From the NCBI GenBank assembly GCA_031292275.1, contig JARLHL010000014.1, positions 1 through 52,306 on the forward strand: a stretch of 52,306 bases of DNA, given 5' to 3'. Shown one piece after another: positions 27,722-37,341 of the stretch; positions within the stretch are counted from its first letter, which is position 1, and every line of letters starts with the position of its first letter. This DNA comes from Desulfocapsaceae bacterium (lineage in GTDB: Bacteria; Desulfobacterota; Desulfobulbia; Desulfobulbales; Desulfocapsaceae). The notes under the pieces were generated by a model that saw only the letters and a program-made list of their open reading frames with translations, did no database searches and was not told the origin of the DNA. A program made the translations under genes and the position numbers.

Positions 27722-28417
27722 ATGACAGAGACATCAACAACAGTGAAAGGTGGACAGCTTCCCGGTATAGCGGAAATACTCTGGAAGATGATCCTGAACG
27801 AGGGCCTGAAGAGAGGGGACAAACTTCCTGCGGAACGGGTCCTGGCAGCGAAATTCCGCGTAACGCGGGGAAGTGTCCGCCTCGGAATCCAATCGCTGAC
27901 AGAAAGGGGAATACTTCTCAGAAGACAGGGAGACGGCACCTATATCGCTTCCATCTCGGAAGAGGTCTTTGTCAAAAAATCCATGGTCATGGCCATGCAG
28001 GTGCAATCGAACCTGATGAAAGACATCCTCGAATTCAGAAGGATCCTTGAACCCCAGATCGCGGCCCTTGCCGCTGGCAGAATCTCAGATGAAGAGCTTG
28101 ACGCCCTGAAGATCCTGGTCTGCAATCAGCAGCTCAAAAACGGTCTTTGCAGCGGCGATCTTGACACCGCCTTTCATCTGCAGCTCTCCCGGTATTCGGG
28201 CAACAGCGTTCTCTTCAAGGTCATGGACCTGCTCAACGACATCCTGTCGGAAAGCAGGGCGGACAGATTTCAGAGCGAACAGCGAAAAACCATGTCGGTT
28301 ACCGGCCATCTTCTAATAATTGAGGCCCTGGCAATGAGAGATAAAGAAAAGGCATTCAAGGCGATGCGGGATCATCTGGACCAGGTGGAATCCGGCCTCC
28401 CCAATGATTTGAGCTAG
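27722..28417 (+). CDS. GntR-family (FadR-like) transcriptional regulator
   Basis: Predicted DNA-binding regulator, 231 aa. The N-terminal winged helix is clear (GDKLPAERVLAAKFRVTRGS then RQGDGTYI). The C-terminal all-helical FCD-type domain (EFRRILEPQIAALAA, FHLQLSRYSGN, HLLIIEALAMRDKEKAFKAM) binds a small organic acid in relatives such as FadR or LldR. The ATG at 27722 is chosen; a TTG at 27689 lies in the operator-like sequence. The neighbouring gltA and TauE-type gene suggest control of organic-acid or sulfonate metabolism, but the ligand cannot be named. Confidence 0.88.
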   Translation: MTETSTTVKGGQLPGIAEILWKMILNEGLKRGDKLPAERVLAAKFRVTRGSVRLGIQSLTERGILLRRQGDGTYIASISEEVFVKKSMVMAMQVQSNLMKDILEFRRILEPQIAALAAGRISDEELDALKILVCNQQLKNGLCSGDLDTAFHLQLSRYSGNSVLFKVMDLLNDILSESRADRFQSEQRKTMSVTGHLLIIEALAMRDKEKAFKAMRDHLDQVESGLPNDLS

Positions 28418-28502
28418 GCCCGACTGCATCCACACAGGTCATTAGCAGGATTTTCGCAGGGACCAATTATTTCATGGACTATACCCCAGAAGGAGTCAGG
28501 TT

Positions 28503-29264
28503 ATGAGCAGTCTGCAGTTATTGATCGTAGGGTTGGCAGCCATTGCCGGAGGAGCAGTAAACGCGCTGGCCGGAGGCGGCACCCTTATCACTTTTCCGAT
28601 ATTGACCGCTGTCGGAATTCCCTTTATTTCTGCAAATATAACCAACACCGTGGCCCTCTGCCCGGGCTATCTGGGAGCAACCTTCGCTCAGCTGCGGGAC
28701 CTGCGCGGCCAGTCCCTGCGGCTCTGGCTTCTTTTGCCTACGAGTATCATCGGGGGAATCAGTGGAGGAATCCTGCTGCTCTACACCAGTGATCGGGTGT
28801 TTACCAGGACCGTCCCTTATCTCATCCTGATGGCCGTTCTCCTGATGGCCCTGCAGGACCGGATCCGCGCCTTCCTCATGCGCAGTACCGGCAAGGCGGA
28901 GACCGCGTCATTTCACGATGCCTGGTCCATCCTGCCGGTTCTCCCCGCCGCGGTATACGGTGGGTATTTTGGAGCAGGAGTCAGCATCATCATCATCGCG
29001 GTGCTGTGTGTGGCCATAAAGGATTCGATCATTCGCCTCAATGCCCTCAAGCAGGCCTTGGCCTTCACCATTAATGTCGCCGCTTCAATCTTCTTTCTCT
29101 TCTCGGGGCACATTGTCTGGTCCGCAGCCCTGGTCATGGCGGTGGGGGCCCTGATAGGAGGCGCACTCGGCGGCAGGCTGGCCGGGCGAATCAAACCCCA
29201 GACCTTGCGAACTATTGTCATAGTTATCGGGACCGCTGTCGCCCTGTATTATTTTATCCGCTGA
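28503..29264 (+). CDS. TauE/SafE-family membrane transporter
   Basis: A 253-aa integral membrane protein with about eight hydrophobic segments. The N-terminal motif AGGAVNALAGGGTLITFP and an inverted repeat-like second half (GGYFGAGVSIIIIAVL) are typical of TauE/SafE anion exporters or importers (sulfite, sulfoacetate, organosulfonates or organic acids). AGAAGGAG precedes ATG. The FadR-like regulator directly upstream probably controls it. In a sulfate reducer a sulfur oxyanion is a reasonable but unproven substrate. Confidence 0.88.
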   Translation: MSSLQLLIVGLAAIAGGAVNALAGGGTLITFPILTAVGIPFISANITNTVALCPGYLGATFAQLRDLRGQSLRLWLLLPTSIIGGISGGILLLYTSDRVFTRTVPYLILMAVLLMALQDRIRAFLMRSTGKAETASFHDAWSILPVLPAAVYGGYFGAGVSIIIIAVLCVAIKDSIIRLNALKQALAFTINVAASIFFLFSGHIVWSAALVMAVGALIGGALGGRLAGRIKPQTLRTIVIVIGTAVALYYFIR

Positions 29265-29412
29265 ATATTCGAATGATCGAGGCCCGTCTGCATCGTCCAG
29301 CAAGAAATATCGGCAGAATTGCGGGGAGTATTCTGGAGTTTTCTCTTCCTGCCCGGCAACTTCAAAGGCAAGGGCGTCTCCTGTCGCCGGAAACGATTCA
29401 GACTCGCAGCAT

Positions 29413-32094
29413 TCAGCCCTTGGCCAGATTCTTCCCCACCTCCAGATTCACGGTCAAGGGCACCAGCAGCGGCAGAGCCGACTCCATGGCCTGCCGAACC
29501 GCAATACCGGTTTTTTCAACCTGATCCTGCGGCACCTCGAAGACCAGCTCATCATGGATCTGGAGCAGGAGCCTGGCCCCCAGACCTTCCCGGAGAAGCA
29601 CAGGCACCACCGACAGCATCGCCAATTTGATAATGTCGGCGGCCGTGCCCTGGATGGGCGTGTTGAGGGCTATCCGTTCGGCAAACTCACGGCTGTTTTT
29701 ATTCTTCGAGTTGATATCGGGCAGTTCCCGACGGCGATTGAGCAGAGTCGTGACAAACCCTTGTTTTCGTGCCAGCTCAACGATATCATTCATAAAGGTC
29801 TTCACCCCGCTGTAGAGATGGAAATAGCGGTCGATGAAGGTCTGGGCCTCCTTCCTGCCGATCCCCAGTTGCTCGGAAAGGCCGTAGCTGCTCATGCCGT
29901 AGACAATCCCGAAATTGATACTCTTGGCCACCCGCCGCATCTCGGGCGTGATCAAAAGAGCAGAGACGGAAAAGATCTCCGCCGCCGTTCGCGCATGGAT
30001 ATCTTCACCCTTATTAAAGGCCTCCACCAGGACCCGGTCCCGGGAATAATGAGCCAGGACCCGCAGGTCGATCTGGGAATAATCAGCCGACATAAAAACA
30101 TGCCCCTGAGAAGGAATAAAGGCGGCCCTGATCCGGTTGCCGTCATCCGAACGAATGGGGATGTTTTGCAGGTTCGGATTGCTGCTCGACAACCTGCCTG
30201 TTGCCGTAACAGTCTGATTGTAAGAGGTATGGATACGCCCAGTCCTTTTGTCCATCAGGCTCGTCAATTTGTCCACATAGGTGGACTGCAGCTTTGCCAC
30301 CGTCCTGTATTCCATGATCCTGGCCGGCAGATCATGTCTTAATGCAAGTTTCTCCAGTACTTTTATGTCGGTAGAATATCCGGTTTTGGTCTTTCTGCCG
30401 AAAGGCAGACGCATTTCTTCAAAGAGGATCTTTCCCAGCTGTTTTGTAGACTGGATATTGAATTCCGTCCCCGCCAGCAGGTAGATCTCCCGCTCCAGCC
30501 TGAGGAGTTTTTCTCCAAATTCGACAAATAAATGTGACAGGACTTCCGGATCAATCCGGATCCCGGTCGCCTCCATGTCGGCAAGGACAGGAACCAGGGG
30601 CATCTCCACATCAGCAAACAGGGAGATCAGGCCAAACTCCTTCAGGCGCGGATGATATTCGTACCACAGTTTGAGCGCGCCATGGACATCTTCGCAGCTA
30701 TAAAGGCAGGCTTTCCGGATATCGACATAGGCGAAGGCCTCGTCTCTCTTATCGTCCCCTACGACCTCAGCAAAGGATGTCATCTGCAGACCGCATTCAA
30801 GGCAGAGGTCATCGAGTTTGAGCGATCTTCTGGTCGGATCCAGCAGATAGGCCGCAATCATCGTATCGCGTAGCGGCCCCGCAATCCGAACCCCGCAATT
30901 CTTCAAAATGACGGCATAATCATACTTTATATTATGTCCGAGTTTGGGCAGTGCAGATGCCTCCAAAAAGGGCTGCAGAGCTGCAGTCACCTTGGCGAGA
31001 TCGAGCTGTCCCGGCGCTCTCGCTCCATCTTCCAGGCGATGCCCAACGGGAATATACCAGCTCTGCTCTAGGGCAGTACAGATGGAAATCCCGACCAGTT
31101 CCGCCAGTCGGGTATCAAGCGATGTTGTCTCAGTATCGATGGTGACAATTACGGCCTTTGCCAGATCGTCCTGAAGAGCCTGCAGATCCTCCTCGGTCTG
31201 CACCAGGCGAAACCCAGCGGCAGAAACGGGAATGGCGGCATCAGCCGTGTCGACATCCTGGATAAGTCGCTTGAATTCAAGCTCCTTATAGAGCTCCTGC
31301 AATTGCTCATCGTCTGCCCGCGGCAGGCAGTAATCAGCGATATTGGAAGAGACATCAACGTCCGTCTTCAGGTTGATAAGCTGCCTGGAAAGATAGGCCA
31401 TATCCCGACTCTCTTCAAGACGCTGCTTCATCTTCGAGGCTTTCATCTTTTCAAGCTGTCCGTAGACACCGTCAAGGCTTCCATGTTCATTAATGAGTTT
31501 TTCAGCGGTCTTGGGCCCGATACCGGCCACCCCCGGGACATTGTCGGAGCTGTCTCCGATGAGGGCAAAACAATCAAGCAGCTGCTCAGGTCCCACATTA
31601 TATTTTTTACGGACCTCCTCGGCATCATAGACCCTATCCCGCATCGGATCCCACATGACAACATGGTCTCCGACCAGCTGCAGGAGGTCTTTATCGCTTG
31701 AAACAATTATAATTTCATACCCCTGGCCAGCAAGATACCGGCTGGCGGAGGCGATGATGTCATCGGCCTCAACCCCGGGTTTCTCAAAGGACGGGATGTT
31801 GCAGGCAGCGACAAAGCGCTTGATATAGGGGATCTGTACCGCCAGGTCCTCGGGCATGGACGGTCTGTTGGCCTTGTAGTCCGGATACATCTCATGCCTG
31901 AACACCGGCCCGCGGCTGTCAAAGGCCACAGCCATATATTCAGGCTTCTTTTCCTTGAGGAGCCGGTGGATGATATTGACAAAGCCTAAAACAGCATGAG
32001 TCGGCACCCCCCGGCTATTTGAAAGAGGGACAATGGCGTGATAGGCACGATAAATATAGGCACTTCCGTCGATAAGATAGACTTCCCTGCTCAC
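29413..32094 (-). CDS. polA: DNA polymerase I
   Basis: Fills gaps and removes RNA primers. The 893-aa protein has all three domains: 5'-3' exonuclease/flap endonuclease (residues 1-290, with VEADDIIASA), 3'-5' proofreading exonuclease with intact acidic motif TIDTETTSLD, and polymerase (from about 490). The polymerase motifs are SADYSQIDLRVLAH, RRVAKSINFGIVYGMSSYGL and LLQIHDELVFE. The start codon is GTG with AAGGAG upstream. It lies downstream of the HPF/cold-shock gene, separated from it by a terminator. Confidence 0.97.
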   Translation of the reverse strand: MSREVYLIDGSAYIYRAYHAIVPLSNSRGVPTHAVLGFVNIIHRLLKEKKPEYMAVAFDSRGPVFRHEMYPDYKANRPSMPEDLAVQIPYIKRFVAACNIPSFEKPGVEADDIIASASRYLAGQGYEIIIVSSDKDLLQLVGDHVVMWDPMRDRVYDAEEVRKKYNVGPEQLLDCFALIGDSSDNVPGVAGIGPKTAEKLINEHGSLDGVYGQLEKMKASKMKQRLEESRDMAYLSRQLINLKTDVDVSSNIADYCLPRADDEQLQELYKELEFKRLIQDVDTADAAIPVSAAGFRLVQTEEDLQALQDDLAKAVIVTIDTETTSLDTRLAELVGISICTALEQSWYIPVGHRLEDGARAPGQLDLAKVTAALQPFLEASALPKLGHNIKYDYAVILKNCGVRIAGPLRDTMIAAYLLDPTRRSLKLDDLCLECGLQMTSFAEVVGDDKRDEAFAYVDIRKACLYSCEDVHGALKLWYEYHPRLKEFGLISLFADVEMPLVPVLADMEATGIRIDPEVLSHLFVEFGEKLLRLEREIYLLAGTEFNIQSTKQLGKILFEEMRLPFGRKTKTGYSTDIKVLEKLALRHDLPARIMEYRTVAKLQSTYVDKLTSLMDKRTGRIHTSYNQTVTATGRLSSSNPNLQNIPIRSDDGNRIRAAFIPSQGHVFMSADYSQIDLRVLAHYSRDRVLVEAFNKGEDIHARTAAEIFSVSALLITPEMRRVAKSINFGIVYGMSSYGLSEQLGIGRKEAQTFIDRYFHLYSGVKTFMNDIVELARKQGFVTTLLNRRRELPDINSKNKNSREFAERIALNTPIQGTAADIIKLAMLSVVPVLLREGLGARLLLQIHDELVFEVPQDQVEKTGIAVRQAMESALPLLVPLTVNLEVGKNLAKG

Positions 32095-32212
32095 GGTAAC
32101 TCACTCTCCTTGGCGACATCAAAAGATGTCGCATCCTCTTTTAAAAAGGCGCCCTTTGTTGTCGCCACCATACAGACTTTTTCAGGAGAAATCATGCATG
32201 AATGACCCGGAT

Positions 32213-32248
32213 AAAAAAAAAGCCCTGCGCAATCTCCTTGCGCAGGGC
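32213..32248 (-). terminator. Terminator after the HPF/cold-shock gene
   Basis: Perfect 11-bp stem GCCCTGCGCAA/TTGCGCAGGGC with a 5-base loop, followed on the minus strand by nine T residues. Confidence 0.93.
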
Positions 32249-32281
32249 CACGATCGTTTCGCTCAGTGCACCTGAGAGCCT

Positions 32282-32815
32282 CTACTTGGCCATCCTCACC
32301 CATGATGCCTGAGGCCCTTTATCTCCCAAGGTTTCGCCATATATGACATCATCCCCTTCCGCCAGTTCGTCAATGTTGACATTTTTCAACGCATTTTCAT
32401 GAAAATAAATTTCCCGCTGGTCGGCAGTAGTGATAAATCCGTATGATTCAAGCGGGGATATCTTCCGGATAATTCCATACTTATCCTCCCCACCCTCCTG
32501 TTCGGTGATCTTCTGGTCCTTCCTCTTTTTCCTCAGGATCTCTTTCAACTGCAAAGAGAGAACATCAAATGCATCGACTAGCAAAGGGCGAACATTTTCT
32601 CCTTTTCTGGTTACAACAACGGTATCATTCGGTACAGACGCAATCACCTTGATCTCAAACCCTCCTTCCTTATGATGGGAAGTCGCCTCAATGGTTACCC
32701 GCAGATGAAGAACAAAATTCGCATAATGGCGAACGAGTTTCTCTTTTTCCTCCTCAATCTTTACCTGCCAACCTTTTCGCAATTCAATATTTCGGGCTTC
32801 GATCTTCAGTTCCAT
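32282..32815 (-). CDS. HPF/RaiA ribosome-hibernation domain fused to a cold-shock domain
   Basis: A 177-aa protein. Residues 1 to about 100 match the HPF/RaiA (S30AE) fold that binds the ribosomal decoding region (MELKIEARNIELRKGW, RVTIEATSHHKEGGFEIKVI, basic helix KEILRKKRKDQK). Residues from about 112 form a cold-shock RNA-binding domain (YGIIRKISPLESYGFITTAD, then YFHENAL). The start is fixed by TGGAGGAAATCT before ATG. The fusion suggests stress-time ribosome silencing coupled to RNA binding; this is inferred. A palindrome lies upstream and a strong terminator downstream, so it is a single-gene unit. Confidence 0.85.
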   Translation of the reverse strand: MELKIEARNIELRKGWQVKIEEEKEKLVRHYANFVLHLRVTIEATSHHKEGGFEIKVIASVPNDTVVVTRKGENVRPLLVDAFDVLSLQLKEILRKKRKDQKITEQEGGEDKYGIIRKISPLESYGFITTADQREIYFHENALKNVNIDELAEGDDVIYGETLGDKGPQASWVRMAK

Positions 32816-32866
32816 AGATTTCCTCCAGTTTTTTACAAACAATCACAAGAAAAAGCATACTCTTCC

Positions 32867-32885
32867 TATGTACCTCGGGTACATA
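32867..32885. promoter_or_regulatory. Palindrome upstream of the HPF/cold-shock gene
   Basis: TATGTACC-TCG-GGTACATA, a perfect 8-bp inverted repeat about 50 bases upstream of the start codon. Its size fits an operator; no regulator is known. The rest of the gap to hemH (to 33156) shows no gene. Confidence 0.5.
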
Positions 32886-33156
32886 TTCTATGAGTTCTGA
32901 CCCCTGAATCCAATACTGTACAGCTCTCCATTCCTGACGGGCCAGAAAGGGTGCCGGGAATTTCCCTTTGCTTTCATTATATTCCTGAGCACCTGATAAT
33001 CAAGAGTCTTTCCTGATTATTTAGGGAAACCGAATAATTATTATTTTGCTTTTCTGCAGTTCCGATTCCTGGTAAAAAATCATTATGATTAACAGGGCCG
33101 GGGCAAATCTCCCTTTATTCCATCTTGAAACCGTACCGGAGACAGCAGAACACAGG

Positions 33157-34170
33157 ATGCAAAAAAAAATCGGTGTCATTCTTCTTAATCTTGGCGGCCC
33201 GGAGGAACTGTCCGATGTTGAGCCCTTTCTCTACAACCTCTTTTCCGACCGGGATATCATCAGATTAGGCCCGGCGCTGCTGCAGAAACCGTTGGCCCGC
33301 CTTCTTGCCAGAAAGCGGGCGCCAAAAAGCAAAAAGGCCTATGCTCAGATTGGAGGAGGCTCCCCGCTCAATCATATTACCTGTCAACAGGCGCAGTCCC
33401 TGCAGGACGCCCTGCAGGCAGAGGGCGATTTCACGGTGGTAACTGCCATGCGCTACTGGCAGCCAAGGGCGGCGGCGGCCTTTAAACTGCTGGAAGGCAT
33501 TTCTGAACTGATAGCCCTGCCCCTCTATCCCCACTACTCCAGCGCGACAACCGGCTCTTCGCTCTCTGATCTCAAGGCCGCCATGGCGGCATCAGCCATG
33601 AATTTTCATCTGCACGAGATCCTTTCCTGGCAGGCCCATCCGGCCTATATTTCCTGCCTCAGCGAGCACATACGGCAAGGTCTCGGACGTTTTGCACATG
33701 GCGAGGCGCAGATTGTCTACAGCGCGCACAGCCTGCCTGCAAGCTTGATCGAACAGGGCGATCCATACCTGTCCCATCTTCTTGAGACCATCAAAGCCGT
33801 GGAGGCACAGACCGGGAAGCCAGGCCTTCTCTGCTTTCAAAGCAGGAGCGGCCCCGTGCGCTGGCTGTCCCCGTCCACGCCGGAAACCATCCGGAAGCTG
33901 GCGGCATCGGGATGCAAAAACATCCTCATGATTCCGATCAGCTTTGTCTCGGACCATGTGGAGACCCTGTATGAAATCAATATCCTCTACCAGCAGATGG
34001 CAAGAGCACTCGGTATGCGCCTGGAGGCCTCCGAATCCCTGAATACAGCCCCTGCCTTTATCTCCTGCCTGAAAGATCTCGTTATGAAAAAAGTTGCGGA
34101 AATAAACAGAGTCTGCTCCGTCCCTCAAACCCGAAAGGAAAAGGGACAAGGAGGAAGAGGGCCGCGATAA
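33157..34170 (+). CDS. hemH: Ferrochelatase
   Basis: Inserts Fe2+ into protoporphyrin IX (or coproporphyrin) to make heme, which QmoC needs. From MQKKIGVILLNLGGPEEL the 337-aa protein matches the family: MRYWQPRAAAAFKLL, LPLYPHYSSATTGSS, the active-site histidine in YSAHSLPASLIEQGDPY, CFQSRSGPVRWLSPST and PISFVSDHVETLYEI. The frame is open for 24 codons upstream to 33085, but the homology start at 33157 is preferred; neither has a strong ribosome site. The last 20 residues (KEKGQGGRGPR) are unconserved. Confidence 0.93.
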   Translation: MQKKIGVILLNLGGPEELSDVEPFLYNLFSDRDIIRLGPALLQKPLARLLARKRAPKSKKAYAQIGGGSPLNHITCQQAQSLQDALQAEGDFTVVTAMRYWQPRAAAAFKLLEGISELIALPLYPHYSSATTGSSLSDLKAAMAASAMNFHLHEILSWQAHPAYISCLSEHIRQGLGRFAHGEAQIVYSAHSLPASLIEQGDPYLSHLLETIKAVEAQTGKPGLLCFQSRSGPVRWLSPSTPETIRKLAASGCKNILMIPISFVSDHVETLYEINILYQQMARALGMRLEASESLNTAPAFISCLKDLVMKKVAEINRVCSVPQTRKEKGQGGRGPR

Positions 34171-34236
34171 ATCTGCCCGGGTCCTGAAGAAAAGGAAGGC
34201 AGGGAGCCGGTTACAGGATGCCCTGGATGCAGGACC

Positions 34237-35358
34237 TTACTCCTTGGCGCAGGAGGTCTGAAATCGGCGCATCCTGATATTCATCAGTATGCCCATCCCC
34301 AGAAGTGTTGTCAGGAGGGATGATCCTCCGTAGGAGAAGAGCGGCAGAGGAATGCCGACCACCGGCAGGAAGCCCAGGATCATCATCAGATTGATCACTG
34401 CCTGCCAAAAAATCAGCATGACAATACCGTAAGCCAGAAGCATGCCGAAGCGATCCCGGGAGGTCATGGCAACGTTAAGTCCCCACAGGAGCATGAAAAA
34501 ATAAATACTGAGGAAAAAGACACTACCGACGAAGCCCCACTCCTCCCCCCAGACCGAAAAGGCAAAATCCGTATGCCGTTCCGGAAGGAAATGCAGATGT
34601 CCCTGGGTTCCCTTCATATACCCCTTGCCGAACATCTCACCGCTGCCCACCGCAATTTTCGACTGCAGAATCTGATACCCATGGCCCATGGGATCATTCT
34701 CCGGGTTGAAAAAAGTCTCGATCCGCTGTTTCTGATACGGCTTTAACAAACGCAGCCAGCCGAAGGCCCCAACCGCACCCGCACAACAGCCCAAAATGGC
34801 ATAGGTGGAGAGACGTATCTTGACAAAGACAGTCATGGAAACAAAAATCACGCCCAGCATCAAGGCCGTGCCCAGATCCGGCTGCATCATGATGAAGACA
34901 AAGGGAATGGCTGTCAGGATAATCGGGATCCCGAGATCCTTCAGCGAATACCCGTCTATGACCTCATTTCTCGAATAATAGCTCGCCAGGGTAATGACCA
35001 GCATCAGCTTGGCCGGCTCGGAGGGTTGCAGCTTCATGAAGCCGAGATTGATCCATCGCTGGGCTCCGCCTGCGCTCTTCCCCAGAAAAAAAGCCACGAC
35101 CAGAAGAAGAAGGATCAGCACATACATGGGGTAATTCCAGGAATGGAGCTCCTGATAATCAAAACTTATCAGGAATATATAACCACAAAAGCCGATAAGC
35201 AGCAGATAGCATTGTTTCAGGTAAAGCGGCATGCCCTGCGGCTTTGGAGGATAGGTGGCACTATAGAGGCTGAAGAAGGCCATGCCGCAGATCAGGAGGA
35301 GGAGGAGGAGGAGAATCCAGTCAAAATTTGCAAACAGCCTCCTGTCTAAACGAAACAT
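34237..35358 (-). CDS. rodA: RodA, rod-shape SEDS peptidoglycan glycosyltransferase
   Basis: Polymerises glycan strands for lateral wall growth with PBP2 and MreBCD. The 373-aa protein has about ten membrane helices and SEDS motifs: GGAQRWINLGFMKLQPSEPA, MMQPDLGTALM, ENDPMGHGYQI, FLPERHTDFAFSVWGEEWGF and PLFSYGGSSLL near the end. GGAGGCAATC precedes ATG. It is the last gene of the mreBCD-mrdA-rodA operon. Confidence 0.97.
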   Translation of the reverse strand: MFRLDRRLFANFDWILLLLLLLICGMAFFSLYSATYPPKPQGMPLYLKQCYLLLIGFCGYIFLISFDYQELHSWNYPMYVLILLLLVVAFFLGKSAGGAQRWINLGFMKLQPSEPAKLMLVITLASYYSRNEVIDGYSLKDLGIPIILTAIPFVFIMMQPDLGTALMLGVIFVSMTVFVKIRLSTYAILGCCAGAVGAFGWLRLLKPYQKQRIETFFNPENDPMGHGYQILQSKIAVGSGEMFGKGYMKGTQGHLHFLPERHTDFAFSVWGEEWGFVGSVFFLSIYFFMLLWGLNVAMTSRDRFGMLLAYGIVMLIFWQAVINLMMILGFLPVVGIPLPLFSYGGSSLLTTLLGMGILMNIRMRRFQTSCAKE

Positions 35359-35398
35359 GATCGATTGCCTCCTCTGCGAGAAGAAAAAAAGATTTCCA

Positions 35399-37339
35399 TC
35401 ATGGCCGCGCCGCAGTCCCCGGAGTCACAGGAGCCGCCGGTTTAGCATTTTTCCTGTCTTCCTTTTCCTTGGCCATCGCCTGTAATCTGGTTTCAAAATA
35501 TTTCATGAGAATAGCCTTTGCAATCGGCGCCGCCTCCGAACCGCCATGCAGCCCGTGTTCTACAAGGACGGTCACCGCAATCTCCGGATCATCCGCCGGC
35601 GCATAACAGGTAAACCAGGCGTGGTCACGATATTTATATGGGATGTCTTCCTCTTTCATCCCCTTGTATTGTGCGAGCTTTACAACCTGGGCCGACCCGG
35701 TTTTGCCGGCAACGGCAATCCCGTCGATTCTGGCCGCCCGAGCCGTGCCGCGATCACCATTGACAACCCCGACCAGACCTTCACGGACGATGGCCATATA
35801 CTTGCCCATGCCGGTCAATTCTCTGATCAGCTTCGGATGAAACTGATCCGTCGATCTGCCATCAGACTCGTGCACCGCCTCAACAATCTGCGGAAGAAAG
35901 ACCTTTCCGCCATTGGCGACTGTGGCCGTCATCATATTGATCTGCAGGGGCGTAGCAAGGTCATAGCCCTGCCCAATGGCTACAGATACGGTCTCACCGT
36001 CCTGCCATTTCTGCTTATACTGTTTTAATTTCCACTCACGAGTCGGGATCAGCCCGCTTTTCTCATGCTCCATCTCAATGCCGGTTTTCTGACCAAGCCC
36101 AAGCTTACGCGCAAAATCAGCCAGCGTATCCACACCCATCTTGATGCCGGCCTGGTAGAAATACACATCGCAGGATTCGGTGATAGCCCGTCTGATGTCG
36201 ACAGCCCCATGCCCCGAATGCCGCCAGCACATATATACACGATTTCCGAACTGGAAATGCCCCGGGCAATTAAAAATGGTCGATTCGGTGACTGTACCGG
36301 TGGCAAGGGCAGCCAGAGCAGTCACGATTTTATATGTTGATCCAGGGGGATATTGCCCCTGGACGACCTTATTAATCAGCGGGTGTTTCGGATTGGCCAG
36401 CAGGGCATTCCAGTTTTCAGTGGAAATACCGCCGGTAAAATCATCCAGATGAATTTTGGGCGCCGACGCGGCAACCAGCACCCGACCGGTATTAACCTCT
36501 GTCGCCACAACTGCCCCAGCCCTATCTTCCTGATCCATCATGGACTCGGCAACCTGCTGCAGATCGACATCCAGAGTGAGACGGATTTCTTTTCCAGGCG
36601 TCGGCTCTTCATTCTTCAGGAGCTTCTGTTCAAAGCCCCGGGCGTTGACCTCAGAGGAGCTGCTCCCCTTCTGTCCCCGCAGATCATTTTCCCGCAGTTT
36701 TTCCAGGCCCATCTTGCCGATCAAATCCTCACCCGTATATTTTTCCGGATCGGCCTCGGCCAGTTCTTTTTTATTGATAATACCCAGATAACCGATCAGA
36801 TGTGAGGCCAGGTCACCGTAGTGATAGATGCGCACAGGTACGACCGCAATCCGAATTCCCGAGAAATCCTGATTGTGATTTTCCAAGTAAGCCAGGGTGT
36901 CCCAAGAGATATCCTCCTTTAAGACTATAGGAATGTGGGGGGCTGTCCCCGAGGCATCACGGATCCGTTTCCAGAGCTCCGACGTATCCTCATGCAGGAC
37001 CCCTGCCAGCCGTTTCAAGACATCCTCAAGATTCTGGGAATCCTCACGAACCAGGACTACGTTGAACGAGGGGCGATTTGTGACGATTTCCTTGCCGTTC
37101 CGATCAAGGATATGCCCTCTGGGGGCGGCAACCTGCCGGATCCTGACACGGTTGTTAAAGGCCAGATCTTTATAATCGTCTCCGTGATCGATCTGCAGAT
37201 ACCAGAGCCTGGCGATGATCAGCGCCGTAAAAATCATAACGATCACCGATACGACCACAAGCCGCCGCTTGAGCACATCAAGGGCGTCATCATCCCTTTC
37301 GGGGATCTCTTCGATTTCTTCAAAGATTTTTCTTGCCAT
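35399..37339 (-). CDS. mrdA: Penicillin-binding protein 2 (elongasome transpeptidase)
   Basis: Cross-links peptidoglycan during cell elongation with RodA. The 646-aa protein has one N-terminal membrane anchor (residues about 27-47), a pedestal domain (APRGHILDRNGKEIVTNRPS) and a class B transpeptidase domain. The catalytic motifs are SxxK in PPGSTYKIV, SxN-type in TESCDVYF and KTG in VAGKTGSAQ. The start ATG lies within a few bases of the mreD stop. The C-terminus is rich in Lys, Ala and Pro. Confidence 0.96.
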   Translation of the reverse strand: MARKIFEEIEEIPERDDDALDVLKRRLVVVSVIVMIFTALIIARLWYLQIDHGDDYKDLAFNNRVRIRQVAAPRGHILDRNGKEIVTNRPSFNVVLVREDSQNLEDVLKRLAGVLHEDTSELWKRIRDASGTAPHIPIVLKEDISWDTLAYLENHNQDFSGIRIAVVPVRIYHYGDLASHLIGYLGIINKKELAEADPEKYTGEDLIGKMGLEKLRENDLRGQKGSSSSEVNARGFEQKLLKNEEPTPGKEIRLTLDVDLQQVAESMMDQEDRAGAVVATEVNTGRVLVAASAPKIHLDDFTGGISTENWNALLANPKHPLINKVVQGQYPPGSTYKIVTALAALATGTVTESTIFNCPGHFQFGNRVYMCWRHSGHGAVDIRRAITESCDVYFYQAGIKMGVDTLADFARKLGLGQKTGIEMEHEKSGLIPTREWKLKQYKQKWQDGETVSVAIGQGYDLATPLQINMMTATVANGGKVFLPQIVEAVHESDGRSTDQFHPKLIRELTGMGKYMAIVREGLVGVVNGDRGTARAARIDGIAVAGKTGSAQVVKLAQYKGMKEEDIPYKYRDHAWFTCYAPADDPEIAVTVLVEHGLHGGSEAAPIAKAILMKYFETRLQAMAKEKEDRKNAKPAAPVTPGTAARP

Positions 37340-37341
37340 CT

